In this document: positions 1-7,500 of the stretch, one piece after another
Layout: the number at the start of each line of letters is the position of its first letter
Position numbering within the stretch: position 1 is the first letter of the stretch
NCBI RefSeq assembly: GCF_001544495.1
Contig: NZ_FCNZ02000036.1
Coordinates: forward strand, 1 to 37,844
From: Caballeronia telluris
GTDB taxonomy: Bacteria > Pseudomonadota > Gammaproteobacteria > Burkholderiales > Burkholderiaceae
Direction: 5' to 3'
DNA: 37,844 nucleotides
The notes under the pieces: model-generated
The model's database searches: none
What the model was told of the DNA's origin: nothing
What the model saw: only the letters and a program-made list of their open reading frames with translations
Position numbers and translations under genes: made by a program

Positions 1-107
1 CCGCTCCCGCTCCCGCTCCCGCTCCCGCTCCCGCTCCCGCTCCCGCTCCCGCTCCCGCTCCCGCTCCCGCTCCCGCTCCCGCTCCCGCTCCCGCTCCCGC
101 TCCCGCT
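1..107. repeat. Perfect CCCGCT hexanucleotide tandem repeat
   Basis: Nearly 18 uninterrupted copies of a 6-bp unit run from the first base to 107, where a C-to-T change (GCTTCC) breaks the series. In the frame of the downstream SUMF1-like gene it encodes (Ala-Pro)n. Because the unit is a multiple of three, slippage would change linker length without shifting frame. The left end of the array lies outside the window, so the full copy number is unknown. Confidence 0.97.
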
Positions 108-923
108 TCCGCTCCCGCGCCTGCTGCGAAGGTCAAGCCGGCGGCGCCGGTCGAAACGTCAAAACCGGCGCTGGCCGCGCCGCCCGTCGCCGCGAAGGTT
201 GCGAGCGGCAGCGAGATCAAGGATTGCCCGAACTGCCCGATACTGATCCCGCTCTCCGCCGGCACGTTCACGATGGGGAGCAACTCCGACGACCCCGCCG
301 AAAAGCCGCCGCATCGCGTGTCGATTGCCCAGCCGTTCGCCATCGGCAAGTACGAAGTCACTGTCGAGCAGTGGAACGCGTGCGCCGACGCGGGTGCCTG
401 CACGCGTATCGCAATCGATGGCAATCCGCCGAATAATTCACCGATGCGCAACGTCAGCTGGGACGACGCGCAGGTCTACGTGAAATGGCTGTCGAAGGTA
501 GGCGGCAAGGCGTATCGCCTGCCGACCGAGGCCGAATGGGAATACGCCGCGCGCGGCGGCACATCGACGGTCTACTGGTGGGGCGACCAGATGAAGAAAG
601 GCAACGCGGACTGCAAGGACTGCGGCGATCCGTGGACGACCGAGAGCCCCGCCGCCGTCGGCTCGTTCGCGGGCAATCCCTACGGCCTCTTCGACATGAA
701 CGGCAGCGTCTGGGAATGGGTCGCGGACTGCTGGCACAGCTCGTACAAGTCGGCGCCCGCCGACGGCCGCGTCTGGGACGACGCCGCGTGCTCGGTGCGC
801 GTGATACGCGGCGGATCGTGGCGCGAGGGCGCCGCGTACATGCAGTCCGCGACGCGCTTCAAGTACAGCGCGAGCGTGCGGCAGTCGCAAAACGGCTTTC
901 GCGTCGCGCGGGACATGAAGTAA
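3..923 (+). CDS. SUMF1/FGE-like domain protein, 5' end missing
   Basis: The frame is open from the window edge, so the start codon and N-terminus are missing; 306 residues are visible. They comprise an Ala-Pro repeat of about 36 residues, an Ala/Pro/Lys-rich stretch, a CPNCP motif, and then a complete formylglycine-generating-enzyme (SUMF1/EgtB/PvdO) fold. Seen motifs are TFTMGS, NVSWDDA, RLPTEAEWEYAARGG, YGLFDMNGSVWEW, VIRGGSW and GFRVAR. True FGEs carry two cysteines between GGS and GFR that bind copper and oxidise the substrate cysteine. None occurs in that segment here, so sulfatase-type oxidase activity is unlikely. The Ala-Pro linker probably joins the domain to an upstream domain outside the window. 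The gene ends 15 bp from the convergent kinase stop. Both belong to families often found in the same signalling loci. The role of the domain is unknown. Confidence 0.9.
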   Translation, partial: APAPAPAPAPAPAPAPAPAPAPAPAPAPAPAPAPASAPAPAAKVKPAAPVETSKPALAAPPVAAKVASGSEIKDCPNCPILIPLSAGTFTMGSNSDDPAEKPPHRVSIAQPFAIGKYEVTVEQWNACADAGACTRIAIDGNPPNNSPMRNVSWDDAQVYVKWLSKVGGKAYRLPTEAEWEYAARGGTSTVYWWGDQMKKGNADCKDCGDPWTTESPAAVGSFAGNPYGLFDMNGSVWEWVADCWHSSYKSAPADGRVWDDAACSVRVIRGGSWREGAAYMQSATRFKYSASVRQSQNGFRVARDMK

Positions 924-938
924 CCGCGCGATGCGCGG

Positions 939-3074
939 CTAGTGCTTGCGCGCCTGCGTGCTGATCTGCACGATGTCGACCGCCACGTGGTCGCGGCCGT
1001 ACTTTCCCGCGAGTTGCGCGAGCCGCGCATCGACGGCGCGCAGGTAATCCGCTTTGGGCTCGCTGTCGGGGCGCAGCGAATCGAAGAGCGGCGCGGGCGT
1101 GATGAAGAGCACGATCAGTTCCGAACCGAACGGCTTGCCGACCACCCAGTCGCCCATCGTGCCGATGGTCGCCGTGTAGTGCGGCGGCGCCTGGTTGTCC
1201 TTCGCGCGCTCGTTCGGCACGAGATGAACCACGGTGCCGTCGAGCTGGAAATAATCGACGTTGACATACGAATCGAAGCCCGGCGTCATGACGTCGACGA
1301 TCAGCGGCTGGCCTTCGGTCAGCCGCGCGCCCGGCGCACGCGAGCGCAGCGAAGCGGGACGGCCCGTCTGATGGTTCGCCGTCCAGTACGGTCCGACGAC
1401 CTTGAGGACGTCGCACTTGTCCTCGGCGACTGGCTGCACGCCGAGGTTGACCGTCTTCACGCCCGGCAGCGTGCTTAAGCCCTGCCTGAGCCGCCCGATG
1501 CCGTAACGTTCCGACACGTAGCCCTGCACGTCGACGGTCTGATCGTGGACCGTCGCGACGAGCGCCGAGCACGGCACCGCGGCCAGCGCCGGCGTGATCG
1601 CATCGAGCGTCAGTGCAGTCGCGGGCGCAGTCGCGGGAGCGGAAGCGGCGGCGGGCGCCGAAGGCATCACGGCCACGGCAGGCGCCGAAGGCGCCGCCGC
1701 CGGCGCCACGACACTACCCGCGACATCGGTTTCCTGCGCGCCTTTCGCGCCTTCCTGCTCGCTCCTCGACTGATCGTAGAAGTAGTAACCACCGCCCGCG
1801 ACCACGGCGGCAACCAGCGCCGCCGCGCCGAACATCAGCTTCGGCTTGCCCTTCGATCCCGTCGCGGCCGCTGGCCGCTGCTCTTCGGCAAGCTCGTCGG
1901 AAAATTGCGCGACGGTCGGCGTGCGCGCTTCGCGGTCGAACGACAGCGCCGCCCGGATCGCCTTCCACTGCTTGTAGCCGAGATCGTCGGGACGGGCGGG
2001 CTTCATGCCCGCGCTGCGCGCCTGCGTCGCGGGCACGCGGTCGAACGGATGCTTGCCCGTCAGCAATTCGTAGGTGATGCAGCCGAGCGCGTACACGTCG
2101 TCGCGCGGATCGGGCTCGCGGTGCTCCAGCATCTCCGGGCTCGCATAGGCGGGCGTAAGCGCGCCGAGACTGCCCGGATCGAAGATGGTCGCCTCGGTTT
2201 CCTCTTCGGGCCGCTGGAACACGCGCGCGATGCCGAAGTCGATCACCTTCACTTCGGCCGTATCGGTGAGAAAGACGTTGGCCGGCTTGAAGTCGCAATG
2301 CACGAAGCCGCGCTCGTGCGCGTAGGCGAGCGCGTTCGCCATGCCCTTGAAGATAGGGAAAACTTCGGCGAACGGCATGCCCTTGAAATTCGGGTTCCGA
2401 AGCAAGCGCGAGAGCGGCTGGCCCGACAGATACTCCATCGTCAGATAGACGACCGAGCCGTCGCGATCGAAGTCGTACACGGTGACGATATTGCGATGCG
2501 CGAGCGTCTGCGCCTTACGCGCCTCGCGCTGCAACGCGATCAGCGATTTCGGGTTGCCGCGGAACTGCAGGTTCAGCACCTTGATCGCGACGTAGGGCCG
2601 GCGGTCGGACGCTTCCAGCTTGCGCAGATCGAGCGCCTTGTACACGGTGCCCATGCCGCCGATGCCGAGACACTCTTCGAGCACGAAGCGGCCGTTCAGC
2701 GTATCGCCGACGCCTTTCACCTGATCCAGTTCCGCCACCACCTGCCCGTTGCCGAACGACGTCTGCCCCGACGAATCGCGCGGCGTAAAGCCCGCCGGCG
2801 TGGTCTGCACGCGGGTTTCGTCTGCGTTGTCGGGGGAGGCGGGATGGAGGTTGCGCTGAGGCGCGGCGAGCGATGCTTCGTCGATGCGACGCTTCACGGC
2901 CGCGTAGACGTCGGGCGGCAGCGGCCTGGCGGCGTGCGCTTCATCGAGGATCGCGATGAGCCTTGAATGCGGTTCGCGGGTGTCCGCCAGGGCGCTGTCG
3001 ATCTCTGCCAAAAACGCGTCGCGCGACGGGCCGTCGCTGTGGAATGTACGAATCGCTTCTGGAAAGCTTGTCAT
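939..3074 (-). CDS. Membrane-anchored Ser/Thr protein kinase with DUF4384-like C-terminus
   Basis: This is a 711-residue Hanks-type kinase. After a 130-residue N-terminal region come the glycine loop (LGIGGMGTVYKA, about 136-147), the ATP lysine in YVAIK (165), the catalytic loop HCDFKPANV (Asp 261, with HRD changed to HCD) and VIDFG (Asp 279). All catalytic residues are present, so it should be active. One membrane helix at about 413-432 separates the cytoplasmic kinase from an Ala/Pro-rich stretch and a C-terminal periplasmic half. That half has a BON-like segment (VDVQGYVSERYG) and a region resembling DUF4384 (SYVNVDYFQLDGTVVHLVPN). I chose the ATG at 3074; an upstream TTG at 3110 would add 12 residues, and neither has a strong ribosome site. 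Its neighbours are the convergent SUMF1-like gene and the divergent Gly-Gly peptides. Substrates cannot be read from sequence. Confidence 0.9.
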   Translation of the reverse strand: MTSFPEAIRTFHSDGPSRDAFLAEIDSALADTREPHSRLIAILDEAHAARPLPPDVYAAVKRRIDEASLAAPQRNLHPASPDNADETRVQTTPAGFTPRDSSGQTSFGNGQVVAELDQVKGVGDTLNGRFVLEECLGIGGMGTVYKALDLRKLEASDRRPYVAIKVLNLQFRGNPKSLIALQREARKAQTLAHRNIVTVYDFDRDGSVVYLTMEYLSGQPLSRLLRNPNFKGMPFAEVFPIFKGMANALAYAHERGFVHCDFKPANVFLTDTAEVKVIDFGIARVFQRPEEETEATIFDPGSLGALTPAYASPEMLEHREPDPRDDVYALGCITYELLTGKHPFDRVPATQARSAGMKPARPDDLGYKQWKAIRAALSFDREARTPTVAQFSDELAEEQRPAAATGSKGKPKLMFGAAALVAAVVAGGGYYFYDQSRSEQEGAKGAQETDVAGSVVAPAAAPSAPAVAVMPSAPAAASAPATAPATALTLDAITPALAAVPCSALVATVHDQTVDVQGYVSERYGIGRLRQGLSTLPGVKTVNLGVQPVAEDKCDVLKVVGPYWTANHQTGRPASLRSRAPGARLTEGQPLIVDVMTPGFDSYVNVDYFQLDGTVVHLVPNERAKDNQAPPHYTATIGTMGDWVVGKPFGSELIVLFITPAPLFDSLRPDSEPKADYLRAVDARLAQLAGKYGRDHVAVDIVQISTQARKH

Positions 3075-3441
3075 CTGTGCGACTCGACGCGGCTCCAAAT
3101 CGACCGACAATTCACTTGTCGTAACAAACTACATGTGCACGTTCGATACTAGCCTTCACCCGCGCCTTTCGCAAATCTGGTTTTCGATCATCGGAGGCTC
3201 GCATGCGGGTGTCTCACGCGATCCAACACGTGAGCGGCCGCTGTTGGGTCCCATCCGCCGGGCACGTTGCCGCGCGCCGCTCGCCGCTCCTCGTGACACC
3301 GAAAATATCCCTTTACTTTCAACTACTTGAAAGTATTCTCGGGCGCCGCGCTCCGCTTGGCACAGGCCATGCATTGATCCCACCCGAGCAGACAGAATGC
3401 TCGACCAACCCGAAAGCCTTTCCCTCTCCAGGAGCATCCAA
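3075..3441. other. Intergenic region between kinase and first Gly-Gly peptide
   Basis: This 367-bp divergent region should hold the promoters of the kinase (leftward) and of the peptide genes (rightward). The clearest structure is the 22-bp dyad at 3314-3335. An open frame at 3203-3445 follows a GGAGG sequence, but its translation has no recognisable features and it runs through the dyad and the peptide ribosome site. I do not call it. Confidence 0.6.
3312..3339 (+). promoter_or_regulatory. Candidate promoter with a perfect 9-bp dyad in its spacer
   Basis: TACTTTCAA (3314-3322) and TTGAAAGTA (3327-3335) form a perfect inverted repeat around CTAC. The arms are AT-rich in a GC-rich region. A weak sigma-70 pair can be placed around it: TTTACT at 3312 and TATTCT at 3334 with a 16-bp spacer. 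The first Gly-Gly peptide starts about 100 bp downstream. This suggests a regulator binding site over the promoter; the regulator is unknown. Confidence 0.45.
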
Positions 3442-3711
3442 ATGAAATCGCTGACGATCAAAGACCTCGCCAAGACCGAAGACCTCGACAGCCGCGCCAT
3501 GTCGGCCGTGCGTGGCGGCAACTCCGCCTTCTTCATCCCGGGCTACGACTTCACGAAGCTCGACGTGACCGTGAATACGCAGCAGCTGATCGGCCAGACG
3601 CAGAACGTGTCCAGCGCGAACGGCAACAACGCCGCCTTCGTCACCGACATCGATTCGAACGTCAAGCCGATCCAGAAGGCGAGCAACACGAACACGATCA
3701 ACGTGTTCTGA
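3442..3711 (+). CDS. Gly-Gly leader peptide 1 (bacteriocin/RiPP-like precursor)
   Basis: This 89-residue small protein starts at an ATG 7 bp after AGGAG. Residues 1-26 are a leader ending RAMSAVRGG. It aligns without gaps with the leaders of the next two genes, with Ile6, Asp8, Leu9, Leu15, Asp16, Ala19, Met20, Gly25 and Gly26 invariant. The spacing of Leu at -12, Met at -7, Val at -4 and Gly at -2/-1 matches the leaders cut by C39 peptidases of peptide ABC exporters. The 63-residue remainder has no Cys, is rich in Asn, Gln, Thr and Val (VTVNTQQLIGQTQNV) and ends in Phe. It resembles peptide 2 over its whole length. It is probably co-transcribed with peptide 2, which starts 52 bp downstream. 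Function is unknown: toxin, signal or structural peptide are all possible. Confidence 0.85.
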   Translation: MKSLTIKDLAKTEDLDSRAMSAVRGGNSAFFIPGYDFTKLDVTVNTQQLIGQTQNVSSANGNNAAFVTDIDSNVKPIQKASNTNTINVF

Positions 3712-3763
3712 GCGCGGCACGAACCTCGCCCACCACCCCAGCACGCACGCCAGGAGAACCAAC

Positions 3764-4030
3764 ATGTCGTCCATCATGATCCAGGACCTTCGCCACAGCC
3801 AGGAACTCGACCGCCACGCAATGTCGTCCGTTCACGGCGGCTCGCTCGCGCAAGGCGGCTTCGGCCCGTTCGCGAACGTCAACGTCAACGTGAACCAGAA
3901 CATCCAGCAATATCAGAACGTGCAGGTCTCTGCACTGAACAACAGCGTGATCGGGCCGAACTTCGTCGCGCCGCGCTTCGACGTCAACCCGGAACAGATC
4001 GGCGCGGCGAACGCCACCGTGCTGTTCTGA
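3764..4030 (+). CDS. Gly-Gly leader peptide 2 (bacteriocin/RiPP-like precursor)
   Basis: This 88-residue protein starts at an ATG 6 bp after AGGAGA. Its leader of 26 residues (ending HAMSSVHGG) is followed by a 62-residue core. The core opens with a Gly-rich patch and then alternates Asn/Gln with Val/Ile (NVNVNVNQNIQQYQNVQV), a pattern expected to form an exposed beta strand. The C-terminal part (VNPEQIGAANATVLF) aligns with the tail of peptide 1, so the two are full-length paralogues and not just genes sharing a leader. There are no cysteines and no membrane helix. Two tandem hairpins follow the stop. I infer export and leader removal from the leader alone; no exporter lies in this window. 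Confidence 0.85.
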   Translation: MSSIMIQDLRHSQELDRHAMSSVHGGSLAQGGFGPFANVNVNVNQNIQQYQNVQVSALNNSVIGPNFVAPRFDVNPEQIGAANATVLF

Positions 4031-4043
4031 GAACGCCGTCGCG

Positions 4044-4101
4044 CCGCCGGTTTTCCGGCGGCCCGGCCGCTCGCGACCTGCAAAGGCCGCGAGCGGCCTT
4101 T
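4044..4101 (+). terminator. Two tandem hairpins ending the peptide 1-2 unit
   Basis: CCGCCGG-TTTT-CCGGCGG (4044-4061) is followed by an 11-bp perfect stem, GGCCGCTCGCG (4065-4075) with CGCGAGCGGCC (4088-4098), and then TTT. They lie just after the stop of peptide 2. The U-run is short, so termination strength is uncertain. Confidence 0.7.
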
Positions 4102-4150
4102 CGCCTTTGCGTCGTTCGATTGAGTTGTGGCCGGACGTGGGGTCGCGCCG

Positions 4151-4179
4151 GTCACAATCGCGAACGGATTGCCTATACT
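4151..4179 (+). promoter_or_regulatory. Candidate sigma-70 promoter for peptide 3
   Basis: GTCACA (4151-4156), a 17-bp spacer and TATACT (4174-4179) lie about 90 bp before the third peptide gene. The -10 is a good match and the -35 matches four of six positions. With the terminator at 4044-4101 it suggests that peptide 3 is transcribed separately from peptides 1 and 2. Confidence 0.5.
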
Positions 4180-4266
4180 GGGTGCGTGCAGTGTTCCGGC
4201 ATCCGTGCGCTTCGTAGCGTGACCGTCGTCACGCCGGTTTCGACTCCGAACCTTCAGGAAAATGTC

Positions 4267-4485
4267 ATGGCCGTCATCGTCATCAAGGATCTAGCGGACA
4301 GTGTGCTTCTCGATCGCGAAGCAATGACCGCAATCGTCGGCGGTTCGCGGACCGGCGCGCATCAGGGTTTTCGCGCGCGCCCCGCCGTGAACGCAAACCG
4401 CCTTTCCAACTATCCGGGCGTCGCGGTGCAGAGCGTGCCTGCCCCGCAACCCGGGCCGTTTCGCAAGAAGCTGGTTTCGAAGTAA
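4267..4485 (+). CDS. Gly-Gly leader peptide 3, short basic core
   Basis: This 72-residue protein starts 8 bp after AGGA. Its first 26 residues (ending EAMTAIVGG) keep every invariant position of the leaders of peptides 1 and 2. The 46-residue core is quite different. It is basic, with five Arg and three Lys, has several prolines (VPAPQPGPF), and ends in KKLVSK. Cationic Pro-rich composition is a property of some antimicrobial peptides, but that is only a resemblance. A strong terminator follows at 4505. A conserved leader with divergent cores is the usual sign of one export system serving several products. Confidence 0.82.
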   Translation: MAVIVIKDLADSVLLDREAMTAIVGGSRTGAHQGFRARPAVNANRLSNYPGVAVQSVPAPQPGPFRKKLVSK

Positions 4486-4504
4486 GTAGTCGGCAGCACA
4501 GATG

Positions 4505-4539
4505 AAGCGGTCCGCGATGCATCGCGGACCGCTTTTTTT
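4505..4539 (+). terminator. Strong intrinsic terminator after peptide 3
   Basis: This is a perfect 15-bp palindrome centred between 4519 and 4520 (AAGCGGTCCGCGATG and its complement), followed by seven T residues at 4533-4539. The orientation serves the peptide 3 transcript. The convergent helicase gene ends 60 bp away and may also use the stem. Confidence 0.9.
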
Positions 4540-4598
4540 GGCGTCTTGCGCATAGGTTTTGGCTTCTGGCGCCTTGCGCACAGGCCTCATCGCAGCGC

Positions 4599-7500
4599 TC
4601 AGTGCGGCAAGGCCGCGCCCGTGGGCATGCCTGAAAGGCCGGTCAATCCGCCGATCGAGCGTGCGCTGCGTTTCACGAGTTTCGAGCGCACCGTTTCGCG
4701 TTCCTCAGCGTCGAGTTCGACGAGATAGCGCGTCTTGCCCGCGACCACCGCGCCGACCGGCACGCCGTCGCGAAACAGCACGCGGTTGCCCGGCAGCGCG
4801 GGCACTTTCTCGCCGGGCAATAGCGTGCCGACGAGATTGAGCGGATCGACGGCGCTCACCGCGACGAAACTGCCATCGGGCGAGCGCTTGCGCATGTCGC
4901 GCAGCAGCGGCACGGCTTCGGCGAGCGCGAACTGCTCGCCCGCGATGCCCGCGACGAAGCGTCCGCCGCGAATCTCGCCACGCGCCTCCAGCCGATGAAA
5001 CACGCGCAGCAGATCGCGCCACGGGGGGAGCCAGTCGGCCTCGCGTTCGAGCAGCCGCCAGAACACGACGCCGTAGCGGCGCAGCAGCACCATCGCCGCA
5101 TGTTCGACGGCGTCGGGCGCGCCTTCCGCTTCGGCGCGGCGCAAAAGCGCCCAGCGCCCCGCGTCGTCCATCCCGCCGATGAACATGCCGCCCCGCCGCG
5201 GCCGCCGGCTGAACGCATTGCGCTTCGCCGCCGGCGCGAGCAGCGCGCGCAGGCCCGCAAAGCTGTCGGCGTTCACGAGCCCGAGCGCGACCAGTTCGCC
5301 GAGCGCCGTCTCCAGTTCCGTGCGAAGGAGGCGCGTGTCGGCGAGCAGTTCGTCGAAGAACATCGCGCCATGCGCCTTCAATGCGTCGTGGACGAGTTGC
5401 GCGCGCGAACTCATCTCCGGCGCCTCGCCCGGACGCATCAGCGCGCTCCAGGCGGCGAGATGGCGACGCGGCAAGAGGACGATCGGCGTGCCGCGCACCG
5501 GCCCGCCCGCCGCGCGCGCGCGTCCGCCCGGCCGGCTCCAGACGACCTTGCCCGAGCGCGAGATTTCGTCGAGCCAGTAGCCCGAATAATCCGCGATGCG
5601 CGCGGGCAGCATCTCCTCTTCCCACGCGACGGCGGGCGCTTCGAAACCTTCCAGTTGTTCGACGACCGCGAGCAGTGCGTCGCGTCCTTCGCCGCGCGAA
5701 TCGGCGGAAAGATGCTGCCATTCGAACAGGAAGCGCATGAAATCCTGCCGCTCGACCGGCTCGATCTCGCGACGCAGCCGTCGCACCGTGTAGCGATGAA
5801 TCCGCGCGAGCAGATGCCGCTCGCACCATTCCTCGTCGACGGCGCCGGGCGTGAAGCGGCCGCGCAGCACGTAGCCCTCGGCTTCGAGCTTCGTCAGCGC
5901 GAGCGCCACCGCCGACGCCGGCAAAGCCAGCGCCCGCGCGATTTCCGGCACGGTCAGCGGACCGAATCGCGACAGCCGCGCGCGCACGATCTCGACGAGC
6001 GCGTCGTCTTCGGTCCACGGATCGGTGTAGCCGGCGGGCGCGTGCAATGCCGGATGCATCGGCGCCTGCGGATAGACGGCGCGCACGCACGTGAGCCGCT
6101 CGACCGGCACCCAGAGCGCGTCGTGCTCCGCGACGCGCAAGCGCGTGGCGCGGCCGGACTGCGCGAGCGCGTCGAGCCACACGGGCCAGCCGTCGTTTCG
6201 CCCGGCCTCGGCCTCGGTCACGCACGCGAGGCTCATCAGCGCTTCGTGCATCTCGTCCGCGCCGCGCGCGACGGGCCACGCTTCCGCGCGCACGCCTTCG
6301 ATCGCTTCCGCGTCGAGCGCGCCGAGATCGTCGGCCGATTCGGGGTCGCTCCAGCGGCGCGCCAGCACGGCCTGCGTGCGGCGCTCTTCGAGCGGGGCGT
6401 CGTCGAGGAAGGCGTACGGACGCGCCGACAAAATTTCCGCCGCCAGCGGCGAAGGCGCGGGCAGATCGCGCGTCACGAGCCGCAGTTCGCCGCCCTCGAT
6501 GCGCCGCAGGATCGCGAGCCATTGCTCGCTGTCCATCGCGTCGTGCAGACAGTCGTCGAGCGTCTGTTCGACGAGCGGATGCTCGGGCACCTCGCGCTCG
6601 CCGACGACGTTCTCCGCGCACGCGACCTGATCCGGAAAGATCGCCGCGAGCAGGTCCTCGCTCTTCATCCGCTGCAACTGCGGCGCGACCTTGCGTCCGC
6701 CCGCGTAGCGCGGCAGCGCGAGCGCGTTGGTCGCGTTCCAGCGCCAGCGCACGCCGAAGAGCGGCGCGTCGAGCAGCGCCTGGATCAGCACGTGCTCGGC
6801 CGTGTTCGAGCGCAGATAGCGCCACACTTCGTCGAGCGCGAAGCTGTGGCTGCGCGTGAGCGACAGCACGATCGCGTCCTCGGTCGCGGCGGCCTGGAGT
6901 TCGAAGTTGAAGGTGCGGCAAAAGCGCTTCCTCAGCGCGAGACCCCACGCGCGGTTCACGCGGCTGCCGAACGGCGCGTGGATCACGAGTTGCGTGCCGC
7001 CGGATTCGTCGAAGAAGCGCTCCATCACGAGCGTGTCCTGGGTCGGCAAAACGGTGAGCGCGGCACGCGCGCGCGCCAAGTATTCGACGATCTGCCGCGC
7101 CGCCTCGCGGTCGATGCCCGCCTCCGCCGCCAGCGCATCGACCGTGGCATCGAGCGTGCTTTTTGCGCCGAGCCACGCGTCGATCTGGCCGCGCATGCGC
7201 GCGATCGCGTGCGACAGCTCGTCGCTTCGGCCCGGCGCCTCGCCGAGCCAGAACGGGATGTTCGGCGGCTGGCCGTTCGCGTTCTCGACCCGCACGCGCC
7301 CGCCCTCGATCCGCAAGATCCGGTACGACGTGTTGCCCAGCTGGAAGATGTCGCCCGCAAGGCTTTCGACGGCGAAATCCTCGTTGACCGTGCCGATCTG
7401 CAAGCCCTGCGGCTCCAGCAGCACGGCGAAATCGGCGTTATCGGGAATAGCGCCGCCGGACGTCACCGCCGTCAGCTTGCCGCCGCGCCGGCCGCGCAGC

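Noticed and set aside
1..107. Repeat array as a CRISPR
   Set aside because: The unit is 6 bp with no spacers and it is translated in frame as Ala-Pro.
240..923. A sulfatase-activating formylglycine-generating enzyme
   Set aside because: The active-site cysteines are absent and no sulfatase gene lies in the window.
1545..2966. A 473-residue open frame antisense to the kinase
   Set aside because: Low-complexity Arg-rich translation; the opposite strand encodes an intact kinase with all motifs.
3203..3445. An 80-residue open frame preceded by GGAGG in the kinase/peptide gap
   Set aside because: The translation has no recognisable features, covers the dyad and the likely promoter, and overlaps the start of peptide 1 by a few bases. 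The GGAGG could be chance.
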